In this document: positions 26,601 through 36,600 of the stretch, in pieces
How the letters are laid out: every line of letters begins with the position of its first letter
Numbering within the stretch: position 1 is the first letter of the stretch
Assembly: GCA_023974075.1 (NCBI GenBank)
Contig: CM043801.1
Coordinates: forward strand, 20,017,819 to 20,081,818
Direction of reading: 5' to 3'
Length of the DNA stretch: 64,000 nt
Source of the DNA: Chaenocephalus aceratus
Lineage: Eukaryota > Chordata > Actinopteri > Perciformes > Channichthyidae
Notes under the pieces: generated by a model
Databases searched by the model: none
What the model saw: only the letters and a program-made list of their open reading frames with translations
Told to the model about the DNA's origin: nothing
Made by a program: the position numbers and the translations under genes

Positions 26601-29600
26601 TTAATGTGGAGAGGGTGATGAGCATAAGTTTCACTTTCCTTTTTTATTTCAATTCCAACTTTGGTCATGAAGAATATGTTTCTCTGTTGTCCACGTTCAT
26701 AAAGCATAAAACAACATCATCAGAGCACGGTGCAGAGTCTCTAGATGAGTTTACAGTAGTCCGTGGTTCTTATTGAACATCCATGTTGTAGTCCGCTGTA
26801 TAGAAAACTGTAGTTTCCATAGTTTCCCCACAGAGGTCAAGGAATAGGAGATAGGGTTAGAATTTAGGAGCTGATTTTTGGATTATCGGAACGCAACCTA
26901 GGATACAGCGTGGGAGGCGGGGCCTCATTCATTCCTATGAGAGCTGCTCATTGGCGCCAAGCCCCCAGGAAGTGCGCCGGAGTCTGATGAGAATATTCGT
27001 GCTGGTCAAACGGCGATACTACACTTCCTTTAGGTTGCTGGCCCGGCCCATTGACTTAGGCTGCAGTCGAATAGTCCAAAGATCAGCTCCTAAGTTCTAA
27101 CCCTATCGTCTATTCCTTGACCTCTGACTGAAACGTCACGGGGTTAAGGGATAGTGGACAGGAGAATTCAAAAGGACTTAGGAGAAGAGACTGCGGTACT
27201 TTAGAGAATCCGAATGCACTTTCACTATCCGACGTGTTTATGATGCGCCAGCGGACGTCATGAATGTGCGTCTGCTGCTGTGGGGGAACTATGGAAACTA
27301 CAATTTTCTATACAACGGACTACAACATGGATGTTTAATAAGAACGAGGGACTACTGTAAGCTCATCTAGAGACTCTGCACCGTGCTCTGATGCTGTTGC
27401 TTTGCTTTATGAACGTGGACAACAGAGAAACATATTCTTCAGGACCAAAGTTGGAATTGAAATAAAAAAGGAAAGTGAAACTTATGCTCGTCACCCTCTC
27501 CCTCCGATCCACATTAATACCAATGATCCCAATACGTATGATTGTATGAACTAAAGATCTTAAAATCAATACAAATGTATTTATTATAAACGTTAGTCCT
27601 TAACATCTATCACTGTGTATATCACCATTCAAACATCTTTTAATAGTTGAACAAACTCCACACAGCTCAGTAAAGACTGTGAAATGTTGACTTTATTTGA
27701 TAATTTCAGTAAAAACTAACGTTCATATTTCTCTTTTTGATTATAATACTGATGAACGTTCAAAACAAAGCACTTTGGCAACTTACCACCTATGTTTTAA
27801 AATGCTTAATAAGCACCGTAACTTTCATGATATCATTTCTCGGTCATAATCGGTTGTTTCCGTGAACGGCCGACTGTTGAGTGACGGCTGCAAGGCATTG
27901 TGGGGCAGCATTTTCGCTTCTCCTGTCGGTTAGGGAGGTCCAGTGGTTCCTAAGCTAAAGAAGGTTATAAAGGAAGTTTGAAACCTCCTTTCCTATCATT
28001 CTCATCATTCTAGAGAATTCGAACGGCAATTATCATGGCTGCCACTGAGGGACTTCCGGGTCATTTCACTCCTTTAGGAAGGTTCCTAAGCTAAATGGAC
28101 TATTCGACTTCAGCCTTACATTGGGAAAGAGTGGTCTGTAACTCGTTGGATAATTTTTTTTAAACTAAATAAACTACCCAGTATGAACGTTTGTATAGCC
28201 CTTATTAAAAACATTCATTCCTCAAGTTCCTCAACCTCCTGGGGGCTGCACTCCCTCTCTGCTGCAAAGACCCAAAACCTCCTTCTGGCATCAACATAGC
28301 TCAGCTCAGATACAGCAACAAGCTGCCACCTAGAGGTAATTCACACCTGCAATACTGAATATGGTACAAAGTACAGTTGTATTTCTATGGTCTGAGCACC
28401 ATGAGATTGGGAGGACCCTATTCAAACTGTAAGAGTTGTTTATTTCATTTTTCTCTCAAACGAATCGCAACATTTCTAAAGTTGCTTCCAAACAGAATTC
28501 GACTTTGCAAAAAAAAAAAAAGTACACATGGTCGAAATGCATATGTGGATGTTGCGCATAGCCCCTGCTGTATGTACTCTCTACATGTATGAAATGTATA
28601 ACACATTGAAACATATTAAAAAGTCCATTGGAGGTATAGGCTACTCTAAACCCAAGAGGAAGCTGGCGCCCCAGTTGTAGCTTTAATTTGCAGTGGGATT
28701 TGTACCTAATGCAAGTAAATTAACACTATTATACACATGTAGACTTCTGCCACCACAGTATACGTGTCACCACAGTATACGTGTCAGTATACCAGTATAT
28801 TGTTATGGATATATGCCAACCTTCATCTTGATGATTTATATGGTTTGATTTAATTATTTTTGGCAGTGTTGTGTGGGACCCCGCCCGCAGTGGAGAACGC
28901 CCATTTGATTGGTCGCAGGAGGTCACACTACGACATCCATGCAGTGGTTCGCTACCAGTGCTCCGAGGGCTTCTTCCAGCGTCACATCCCCACCGCCCGC
29001 TGCCGGGCTGACGGGAGCTGGGAGAGACCCAGGATCATCTGCACAAAGTGTGAGTGTCCGTTTAAACCTTTATCATTTGTGTAAAGGTGTGTAAAGGCTT
29101 TTTTTACTTACTGATAAGAGGTTATAGATTATCAGTATCCATTTTTTTTTATCAATTATTATCAATTTCTGACTCTTATGATAGCCTTTTACTGTCTTGT
29201 GGTGGTATGACACTCCGTAAAATAGTTTTGTGTTTGTTGATATTCTGTCCTGTTTCGTGTTGGATTTCCATGGTTTAATTTAGACCTGCATTTTTTATGC
29301 TCATATTCAGAACAACTTACAATACAGGTAGTGCAGCAGATAAATATGATACATTTAATCACAAAAAACACATACAGTATAATGCATCCTTATCAAAAAT
29401 ATTTTTGTTATGTGTCTATGTAAAATAAACTGTTATTTTCCAATTCAATTTTATTGGATTTTTGTACTCAAGTTCCGTATCAGCTCAAGTCTTAAGTCCT
29501 GTATCAGTCAAGCTTTGGTACAAACTATTGGTTACTTCAAATATTTCCTAATTAACAGGATTAATATATTAAGGAGAGGTAAAAAGAAAGAAAGAATAAA

Positions 29601-29774
29601 ATTACAGTTGTGTATCTCACAATAAACTTTAAAGCCTTTGTGCTCCCTCTTTCAGCCCGGCGGTCACACCGGTACAGACGCCACCATCACAGTCAGCACA
29701 ACGAGCGCCGCGGCCACAGGAGACACGGAGGAGATGGACACAAGGCCAGAGAGGACGCACACAGCTACTACTGA
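2778..29774 (+). CDS. ncan: Neurocan, 3' part of gene (C-terminal half)
   Basis: Neurocan is a secreted chondroitin-sulfate proteoglycan of nervous-system matrix; its C-terminal G3 region (EGF, C-type lectin, sushi) binds matrix and cell-surface partners. Exons seen: 2778-3842 (Ser/Thr/Pro-rich), 7373-7489 (EGF), 15045-15158 (EGF), 19759-19804, 19992-20096, 20462-20544, 21360-21504 (lectin), 28867-29049 (sushi), 29656-29774 (basic tail, stop TGA). The order EGF-EGF-lectin-sushi-basic tail is that of lecticans. Lectin motifs [19 protein letters not shown] and [16 protein letters not shown], plus a His/Arg-rich tail, fit neurocan better than aggrecan, versican or brevican, and the tm6sf2 neighbour supports it. 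The first G1 exons lie outside the window. The central exon and two lectin exons show frame problems. Teleosts may have two ncan copies; which one this is cannot be told. Confidence 0.9.
6056..6161. repeat. (CA)n microsatellite
   Basis: A nearly pure CA dinucleotide tract of about 100 bases, with a few CG interruptions at the left edge. Confidence 0.98.
6581..6679. repeat. (CA)n microsatellite, second array
   Basis: About 98 bases of CA repeats, interrupted once by an extra C near 6652. It lies 420 bases from the first array. Confidence 0.98.
7373..7489 (+). CDS. ncan: ncan EGF-like module 1 exon
   Basis: 117 bases, phase 1 at both ends (TGTTGTAG acceptor, ATTG|GTGAGT donor). The translation has six cysteines in EGF spacing: [16 protein letters not shown], then a [19 protein letters not shown] end. 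There is no calcium-binding D-V-D start, unlike the next module. This corresponds to the first EGF module of the lectican G3 domain. No defects were seen. Confidence 0.93.
10115..10335 (+). mobile_element. tRNA-derived SINE
   Basis: A tRNA-like head is visible with an A-box-like stretch (TGGTGCAGTGGATAGAGC, from about 10124) and a B box (GGTTCAAACCCC, about 10166). A tRNA-unrelated body follows, ending in GTGCTCTATAAATAAACTTG and TTGCC direct repeats, as in fish SINEs that borrow a LINE 3' end. The piece right after it (AGTCGCTTTGGATAAAAGCG, 10340) is another common fish repeat fragment, also seen near 42265 on the other strand. Confidence 0.75.
11309..14120. mobile_element. Degenerate copy of a palindromic (fold-back) DNA element
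   Basis: The left part (11309 onward: GAGCGTCCATTCCCATTGGA and about 300 following bases) is closely similar to 36970-37320 in the tm6sf2 intron element. Internal segments pair as inverted repeats: 11680-11790 with about 13740-13860, and 12310-12395 with about 13935-14075. The motif ccgggaagtaagtatt recurs at 12515. No intact ORF was found. Boundaries are approximate because the outer arms of the better-preserved copy were not found here. Confidence 0.65.
15045..15158 (+). CDS. ncan: ncan EGF-like module 2 exon (calcium-binding type)
   Basis: 114 bases, phase 1 at both ends (CTCACAG acceptor, AAAG|GTGAGA donor). The product begins D-V-D-D-C, the calcium-binding EGF signature, followed by [20 protein letters not shown] and a closing GGDTCEK. 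This matches the second EGF module of lecticans, directly before the lectin domain. Confidence 0.95.
15803..17072 (-). mobile_element. Interspersed repeat with LINE (L2/CR1-like) reverse transcriptase C-terminal fragment
   Basis: On the minus strand, 16849-17070 encodes a fragment with [20 protein letters not shown] and [12 protein letters not shown], typical of the region after the reverse transcriptase domain in L2/CR1-group LINEs. The part 15803-16840 is a repeat I recognise only as common in fish (cagcccaatatcacaaatg, gagcaacagaggagggatcc). Outer limits were inferred by comparison with the uninterrupted relative at 42740-42800. Confidence 0.65.
17187..18400. mobile_element. hAT-type element nested inside another hAT element
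   Basis: Ends are CAGGGGTTCTCAACCC and GGTTGGGAACCCCTG, inverted to each other, flanked on both sides by the 8-bp duplication AGCTAAAG (17179-17186 and 18401-18408). The interior is non-coding and contains T-rich runs and a (GT)n tract. It sits wholly within 15514-18742, so it inserted later. Confidence 0.92.
17558..17628. repeat. (GT)n microsatellite
   Basis: An imperfect GT dinucleotide tract with GGT and TTG interruptions in the first half and pure GT in the second. Confidence 0.95.
19759..19804 (+). CDS. ncan: ncan C-type lectin exon 1 (acceptor uncertain, conserved Cys missing)
   Basis: Reads [15 protein letters not shown] and ends AG|GTACTA in phase 2. The in-frame acceptor is CCGTAG at 19753-19758. 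The stronger-looking TTTACAG seven bases upstream would put this exon out of frame with EGF2. In lecticans the segment is normally G-H-C-Y-R, where the Cys pairs with the one in E-G-C. Here it reads G-P-L-Y-R, so that Cys is absent. One extra C plus one missing G in cacggcccactctac would produce exactly this change. Confidence 0.75.
19992..20096 (+). CDS. ncan: ncan C-type lectin exon 2 (frame broken by apparent -2)
   Basis: The exon follows TTTTCCCAAG and ends AACG|GTTGGT. The second half reads cleanly as [27 protein letters not shown] and joins exon 3 in frame. With a phase-2 entry the 105 bases are two short of an intact frame. One missing T after GTAC and one missing G at CCTGGAGG, both in runs, would account for it, since the first dozen codons then match the family's R-Y-F...W-E-D pattern. 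It may be a real lesion or an assembly error. Confidence 0.8.
20462..20544 (+). CDS. ncan: ncan C-type lectin exon 3
   Basis: 83 bases, entered in phase 1 from AACG and ending in phase 0 at GATCTG|GTCAGT. The product [24 protein letters not shown] contains the WIGL core motif of C-type lectin folds. Intact. Confidence 0.95.
20800..21273 (+). mobile_element. 3' end of an L2-like LINE
   Basis: In one frame this reads like the conserved C-terminal tail of fish L2 LINEs ([20 protein letters not shown], then [20 protein letters not shown]), followed by a 3' UTR ending GGCGCTATATAAATTCAAG and an (ATT)n tail. It is in sense orientation in the intron between lectin exons 3 and 4 and is 5' truncated. 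No full ORF remains. Confidence 0.85.
21360..21504 (+). CDS. ncan: ncan C-type lectin exon 4
   Basis: 145 bases from TTTTTCAG to GGCACAG|GTACTG, phase 0 to phase 1. It contains [13 protein letters not shown], then G-G-E-D-C-V-V and [16 protein letters not shown]. The Q-P-D and W-N-D calcium/ligand-site motifs and the closing cysteines are present. Intact. Confidence 0.96.
22253..23145 (+). mobile_element. hAT-like 5' end fragment
   Basis: CAGTGGCGAGCCGTGACTTT at 22253 is a typical hAT terminal sequence. No matching right end was found before the next hAT start at 23146, so this appears to be a truncated or interrupted non-autonomous copy. The end coordinate is only the start of the neighbouring element. 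Confidence 0.45.
23146..25981 (+). pseudogene. hAT transposase pseudogene (TTF-type zinc finger / ZMYM1-like family)
   Basis: The element starts with the hAT end CAGTGGCGGCGCCAGGG. Coding similarity begins near 23643 ([10 protein letters not shown]). Segments in order: a TTF-type zinc finger region ([17 protein letters not shown], then [13 protein letters not shown], near 23985-24100), a DUF4371-like part ([48 protein letters not shown]), [20 protein letters not shown], and a start of the hATC dimerisation region ([20 protein letters not shown]). Breaks: a TGA in a 30-bp repeat near 23862, frame changes near 24390, 24870 and 25890, and loss of the usual S-C-E-R-S-F segment. Similarity stops near 25981, short of the fold-back element. 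It is not functional. Right terminal repeat not found. Confidence 0.85.
23821..23926 (+). repeat. 30-bp minisatellite in transposase N-terminus
   Basis: Three full copies and one partial copy of a 30-base unit, encoding [10 protein letters not shown]. The second copy has AATGA in place of AAGGA, giving an in-frame stop. Confidence 0.93.
26058..28061. mobile_element. Large fold-back element with about 0.8-kb inverted arms
   Basis: The left arm (26058 to about 26830, starting ACCCGGAAGTCCCTCAGTGG) is repeated inverted at about 27290-28061. The two arms encode the same meaningless short ORF on opposite strands. A second inverted pair nearer the centre joins 26833-26877 with 27085-27128. Beyond the right arm a copy of tggactattcgactt matches a central segment (27060-27078), suggesting internal rearrangement. 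There is no transposase ORF, so it is non-autonomous. Confidence 0.88.
28867..29049 (+). CDS. ncan: ncan sushi (CCP) module exon
   Basis: 183 bases, phase 1 to phase 1 (TTGGCAG acceptor, AAAGT|GTGAGT donor). Product: [16 protein letters not shown], then [16 protein letters not shown] and I-I-C-T-K. It has the four cysteines and the tryptophan of a complement control module. Intact. Confidence 0.97.
29050..29655 (+). other. ncan last intron
   Basis: About 600 bases of AT-rich sequence, with GTGAGT at the start and CCTCTTTCAG at the end. No repeat or gene was recognised. Confidence 0.7.
29656..29774 (+). CDS. ncan: ncan terminal exon, basic His/Arg-rich tail
   Basis: Enters in phase 1 and reads [24 protein letters not shown] before ending H-S-Y-Y-stop (TGA 29772-29774). 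A His/Arg-rich tail after the sushi module is typical of neurocan. The 3' UTR follows. Confidence 0.95.
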
Positions 29775-30839
29775 ACCAAATAATACAGCGTCTGCAAAGC
29801 CCATGTGCTAACCACGGCCCATAAAGAAAGACAGTAGCTCACCCCCATTTCCTTTCCTGCTTCTAACCATGCTCCGTTTGGCTTTATTCCTCCTTAACAA
29901 TTAGGTTTTCTTACTCTAACATACTGTACAGTTTATCTCCATAACCACTCTCCCGGTGTTTTGATGCTTCTTTATGTTTTCACCCTGCTTCCTTTAACCG
30001 AGGTCCATGCGAACACTAGCTATGACACTAACTCCCTCCCTAACATCTGAGTAAAGTTAATCCTCTTCCTGTCTACGAACTAAACCCCGCGACTGACAGC
30101 AGTGTGTGACGTATGCATGTGAGAAACTTAGAAAAGTGCTGAGTCACTTTTTGCAAAGGTTTGCTTGTTCTACATGAAAACGATTCTCATACTAGTATTC
30201 TGTTTACAAAGCACAGATGTAATTGATGCATTTAGTCCCTGGAGACCCTGAGCTTTTTGTATGTGTACTGTAGCTGTTACTTTTTCCATAGAGCAACTGA
30301 GAGCTGACCTGTTTTTATTCTACTGACATGCTTTTTCTAATCTTTGCTATGTTTTTGTGTTATGTTACTATTTATTATAAATCGTTTGCTAGTGAGTATG
30401 CTTTCATTGTTTACTTATACTTCAAAGAGCCGACTTAACATCATTTTCTATACCAGTATATAGTCCAACAGTCAACAATAAACTAAATTAATCATTTGAT
30501 TGCCTCTAAACTAATCTCTGTATTGTAAATATTGTGGTGTTTGTTTTTGGCTGATCCCTGATCAATAGTTGGACCTTGTCTAATGAAATAGATCCCCCCA
30601 TCCCTATAAGCACTCTCAACTAATGAAAATGTCCCGATGACATAGATAGTGTTGATGGGGTTATACTTTAGGAGATAACCACTTGATTGTATCTGAATTG
30701 CTAAATACTTTCAATCTTTGCACGGCTATTTTTACTTTGATGAGTAGAATGACACCATTTTTTGTCTTTGATATTTGATCGGTCATTCACTTTTTTGGTG
30801 TTCTTGTGACTTTTTGTCCTGCTGTTGTATTCCATTCTT

Positions 30840-30845
30840 AATAAA
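30840..30845 (+). terminator. Polyadenylation signal AATAAA, probable ncan 3' end
   Basis: AATAAA, 1066 bases after the stop codon, is followed by T-rich sequence (ttctgcatttttttattc). An earlier AATAAA at about 30477 could be an alternative site. Confidence 0.6.
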
Positions 30846-30865
30846 GTAAAAAAATGAACAATAGC

Positions 30866-33643
30866 ATTTCTGCATTTTTTTATTCAAGCTCACAAACCAA
30901 CAGCTGGTTCTCAGCTTCTTCTTCATGCATATTTTAATAGGCCATGATAGCGCTACAACACTTATGTTACAAATATTTTAACAATGCACCACTGGATGGA
31001 TAACATTTTGCAGTCATGGTCCCCAGGGGATCAATCCAATTTATGTATGTATTGATCATTTTTGTCCTGAATGATCAAATACATTTTAGCACACACCACA
31101 AGGACATCTATCAGATCAAAACTTTCATTTGTCTAACGCATGGGTTTTATATACTTTCAAAACTGACAACATTCCCATGGGCCTCAGCTAGCTTACGTTT
31201 TGGAAAGCAAATGTTGGCAACCTTACAAACTGAACTAATACACTTACACCCTTACATGGTAAACATAAACACCAGCATGTTAGCATCCTACACAGACTAT
31301 AACAGTATAAGAAGTCGACACATTTAATATAACGTCACCCGTGGTTTGTGGACTACGATTTTAAAGCCTTGAGTTTGGCATCCTGGCCGTAGCCATTTAG
31401 TCTTTTGGACTGAATGCTGACATTTTGAGGCAACCAATACTTTGAAATTAACTCTCATGAACATGAACAACAGAGTGGGAGCAACAAGTCAATCAAAAGG
31501 ATGGTATGCCCTAAAACATACCCTGATTTGTCACAATCTTTTCTCCAATTGGGATCAAATTTACAAAATGAACATAAAACTATTGAGAAGGACTTCATAC
31601 TAGTGATTACAACAAAAAGCTTATCAAGGAAATATTTACTAAGGCAATAAATCCAACTAGAAGTTTATTTTTGTAATGTTCTTATTCTGCCTGCTAGATG
31701 TTTGATAGCCCTTCTGCATTGGCTTCATGTTTCAGACCATAAGGTTTAATTTAAATGCTGACATTATCATTTAGCTCAACGCACCACTGTACCTAAGAAT
31801 CCTCACACAGAGCTGTAGACTTGGGGTTGTTTTACTGGAGAGTGATCCTATAATCCATTACTTGTAGACAGGAAAGGGCTGTTATCCCCAGATTGTTTCT
31901 TTCGTGTCACCTTCCTACCCCAACAGAGGAAACTCAATCAAATCCCTTTATTTTGGGCTTTATCTTTCTGAGCTTTGCTGCACACTTCATATTGCACTCT
32001 GCACAGCGAGCAATAGTTGTATCCTGTGTGGTTCAAAGGCAATGTTCTCATCTCTGTTGTGTGTATGTGAGCAGCATATGTTAAGAGAGAAAGACGGCCC
32101 ACCAGGTGAGTGGCCCATAAAAAACAAAAAGCTAGAATGGAGCAACAGAAACCTTGCTGTCAAATTATCCATTACGTTTTCTTTTGGTGAATTTGATTTT
32201 AACATGATATAAAAATGAAAACAGAAATATATGTATGGTTCCTCTCTCTTTATGGTTGTTTACTTCTGTCTAAAATGTATCCATTTAACGGCCATGGATA
32301 GCCAGGATTTTATTAATGATACATCATTTATGTAAATCCTAACTTTGTAATTGGCCTAAATGTCAAATTCCGAAACCAAAAACATCAGTATCCTCCTTCA
32401 AAATAAAAAAGGACAAGACTTTGATCCACCATGTGAAAATGTCACTTTGGCACCCAAAACAAAAAACGTTTGGGCCACTAACAGCTGACCTCAGTGTCAT
32501 GGGACAATTTGTACTGTAATGTTGTCGCTCAGCCAAACTCAGGGTTCACCTCTTATCAGTTTCACAGCAAAGTGAACTGGGCCAGCAGTTCACTGCACTT
32601 TGGGTACAATGACAGCACCGACCGAAGGCAATATTCAAAACTGCTCGGGTGCTGAAAAAAGGCAGAACTTTAGATATACGATCTAGATTATATATGTATA
32701 TTTTTTTCAAACGTAGACATTAGGTAAAACACATAATGTAAATCCCTGGTGCAAATAACTTGTATCCGAGTTTTATCTATTTGTTTTTATTGAAAATAAA
32801 GTTAAACATAAAGCATGAAAAACCACTGAGATGCAACTGGAGATGAAATCGCTTAATCAATTAGTACAGCACTATTTTGGTAGTCATTTAATCATTTAAA
32901 AGCTGTTGGGATGAAAAAACAAAACAATGTAAAAGATGTCACCTTGTACTGTTTTTAAATGTGATAGACATGTTTCATTATTTTCCAGACTAAATAATTT
33001 AACATTTCCTTACAAAGTTATGTTAGTTGCCTCCCATGTGACCTCATGTAAGGATCGAATATTTTAACACGATATAAAGTCTTTTTATAAAGGAGTTTTT
33101 CCTTTATGAAATTCTCCACTTGAATAACTCTTTCAACCCACTTCAGCAACTCTTAAGTTATTGAGCCTTTTAGGAATTCAGTGAATCGTCCTCTCATATT
33201 CACAGTTTTTAAACACAGAAAACTGTGATAGTTTTCCCTGACTCAGTAAAACTAAAAATGCAAGCTGTGGAGTTGTAGTGTGGTTATCTTCATAAAAGGA
33301 TGCACCATGGGCTGCTCTCCAGTAGTGTGTTGCCAACTGTCTGATCCAGGCTAATAGTCTCAGTTTGGGAAGATACCAACTGGGTGTCTGCATGAGTCAC
33401 CTGAAAGCTGACCTCATCAACAGCCTTCTTATCAGGGTCCAATAGTCCGTGAGGGGAGTGCCCCGCTGCTGTGCTAGGTATTTGAACGGTTGACTCAGAG
33501 AGTAACGTTTTTAGCTCTCCTCTGGGTTTCAGGTTGAAAAATGGTGTGTTTAATGCAGTTTGTGTGCCAAAGAGAGTCCCCTGAAAACATTAGCCTTGTC
33601 ACAGCGTGAAGTATTTCTCGACAGTCTGTGGCTGGTGTGTGGT
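30866..33643. other. Intergenic DNA between convergent ncan and tm6sf2
   Basis: About 2.8 kb between the two 3' ends. It must include the tm6sf2 3' UTR on the minus strand, whose end I could not place. No ORF with family resemblance and no clear repeat were seen. Confidence 0.6.
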
Positions 33644-36600
33644 CTAGTTTTTCTTCTTCTCCTTGTTGGTCTGTCCCTCAGGAACAGGTTTCATGAAATA
33701 AACGGGGTTGGTGTGGCAGCGCAGGGCCAGCAGAGCCGGCAAAGCAGCCAGCAGCACATTGAGGGTGATAACAGGCCACCATTTGTCTGCTGGGACTCGG
33801 TACGTGTAGGGAGTGCGGGAGTGCTGAGATGCTCCGATATGGCACCACTGGCTCTGGGGGTACAGCAGGGGGAAGTCAGCATTTATGCTGTATTTGCATG
33901 GAATATTGATAGCAGCAAAAAACATAACTGCAGTTACCTGAGCCATGGCCCCAGCAAAGAAGATCGTCCAGTCCAACATCCAGCTGCATCCAGGTGTTCT
34001 CAGACCATGGGTGAAGAAAGCCATCAGGGGCATCGCATAGAACAAATACACCAACATCTGCACAAAAAGACGAATCATTATAAACAAGAAGATACAGTGT
34101 ATTAAGATTCTGGTTTAATTTTCTCCACACTCACCATCACCCTGGGGAAGACCACTGGGTCTTTGAGGTAGGGCTCGTACTGGTAGATGTAGGTGAAACA
34201 GGTGTCGAGAGGACAGTCCAGCACCACCTGCAGCAGAGCAGGAGGAGCGGGTTATAGCATCCATACTACACCATCATGACTCAGTGAGTTCATTCAGAAG
34301 CAGTAATGCAGGACAGATACAAAAGCCCACATGTAGTTTTACTCACAAAGCCTCTGAAAACAGAGAAGGCCATCGCTCCGAGCAACATAAGAGACAGAAG
34401 CAGGTCAATGGGCCGAAAGAGCAAACCTTTCTTCTGCTCTGCTGAAATCTAGTCAACACAGGGAAATAGGTAACAGTACTGTACATGCACATACTTAAAT
34501 TACTACATAACAGTCATTATAAAGCAAGATTATTATATGCAGATTTGCATAGGCCGCATTTTCTTTTTTTCTGTGATTATTGATGATTATTCAATAAACA
34601 GTTAGGTTTACTAGTGAATGAATAAGTTGCATTTACAAAACAAAAACAGCATTAGTTAAGTTAGTTGATCCTCTGTGCCATAGGTTTCCAACCTTGGTGT
34701 AAAGACCCAGACAATCGCATTTGTCAGGGTGATGAAATAATAAACAAACTGTTATTGAAATTACAAACTGTTGTTTAATCTTTTTTCTTACTGTAAATAT
34801 GAATTTTGTACATGTTCATATCTTCTGTACACTGACAGAAGCTCAAATGAAACAAAAAATTGTTGGACACCACTACTCTACAGATACACAGATTGTTGTA
34901 AATCTGCTGGGACTTACCTTGTCTGCAGTGACGACCGGCATCTCTCTGGGTCTGCTAAAGAGAACAGAGGCCGCCCAGAAAGGGGCCAAAAAGAAGGGGA
35001 CATTCCTCCAAAAACCTGGTCGAATGTTAGACCCGTATTTACCTGCATAAATAGGAACTTATAGTAAACAAACACAAACAAGACAGAGGATGTGCTAAAT
35101 CAAATGTGGCATATCTCACCTATCACCACTCCTGGGATGTGAACAATTTGGTTGGCGATTGAGGAGCCCGCCCACAGCAGCCCCAGGCTACGATAGGACT
35201 TCCTGCATGGACAAATAAACAACAGTTGTTCTTCGAGGACTCACTGAACACAGAGCAGACCGTTTTTTATCTGCTGACAGCTTACCCTCTGAACATGCGG
35301 TGGATGATGGTGAGGAAGAGGATAAAGTGTACGATGCCGTCCCAGTATGACATCATCACAGCATAGGCGGTGCTTAGATGGGGCTCACCCTAAAGAGACA
35401 GATCACATAAGGAATTTTAGCTTTTGACATGTGAAGACAATACAAAGCATTATAAAGAAGTAGACAAAGGAAGGGAAATGGTTAGCTCTCACCTTCTTTA
35501 GGTAGAAGCCCATGAAGCCAGAGATGAAGCCATCCTGCTCTAAAGCATTAGTTAGACCCACCATGCAGGTGAAGGAAAACTCTGCAAATACTGAACACAA
35601 AGAGCCACAATGAACAAAACGACCCCTTCATTTGACTAATATGTTGAAGTGTTTGTGTGTGTGTCTGGTTCTAGGTTTACCATAGAATAAGGGGTCTACT
35701 TTCATCTGGTTTGACACAGTGAGGCGGAGGAGAAGGAGTACAAATCCCAGGATGAACATTCCCAATCCCAGGATCGGAAGAGGCCTGAGGAATAATGAGA
35801 GATTATAAATCAATTTGCCAATTGTGTTTAAGGAAATGATCATACTACGTTTCCTCAGCTGACATTTTGTTAATCAAGTTAGAACTAAAACAATCTAGAA
35901 AATAATCAGTAGACTAGTCCAAACGAAAATAAACTTTAGCTGCAGCCCTGATTATAAATAATGTTCATCACATTTATACTTTCATCAGAAACAAAGAGAT
36001 TAGAGTGAATGTGAATAGACAAACCAAGAAACATTTGTATTAACCTGTTATTCCCTTTGTTTCCTTTCTAGACAAATGTGAAATAAAAAATGGGCCTGAA
36101 CTCTCATATTCCTCCTTTTCAAGGCTCCTGCTCTCATTCAGACATCAGATTTGAAGATTTGTTATTAAATTCAAGGTTTTCTTTGGTGTTATTCTTAGTT
36201 TGGTCTAGAAATAACACTGGTCAAGTTTTGTACACCATTCAAATTGTGGTCATTAGGATACTTTTAAAGGGTGCTGCTCTCTGTGTCACTGGTCTTGGAA
36301 TAAGCTACCTTGATGAAAGTGTGTGAGATTCAGTTCAAAGCTTTGAAACAATGTAGTCAATGTGTTAACTAAATTTACTTTAAGAAGTGTAAAACATTTT
36401 CTTCAAAATGTAATACATTTAATCCTGAAGATTTAAGTGAATCTTGTTTTCTGTGGGCTTTATGAACCTGCACAGTGACTTTAAACAAGATTACCTCAGG
36501 ATAAACCAACCTGATCTCACCAGAATGCGTGACTCCACCACGACTCCTTAACACCACAATGCGTGGTGGAGTTACGAACTTTGTTACATTTACGTGTCGG

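Larger units (their letters stand above)
21505..28866 (+). other. ncan intron, lectin exon 4 to sushi exon
   Basis: About 7.4 kb dominated by transposon debris: an isolated hAT-like 5' end at 22253, a hAT transposase pseudogene from 23146 and a 2-kb fold-back element (26058-28061). From 28062 to 28866 nothing recognisable was found apart from ordinary AT-rich intron sequence. Confidence 0.75.

Noticed and set aside
28655..28680. ggcgccccag as the right end of the hAT element starting at 23146
   Set aside because: Only a few bases match the expected inverted end and no 8-bp duplication is present.
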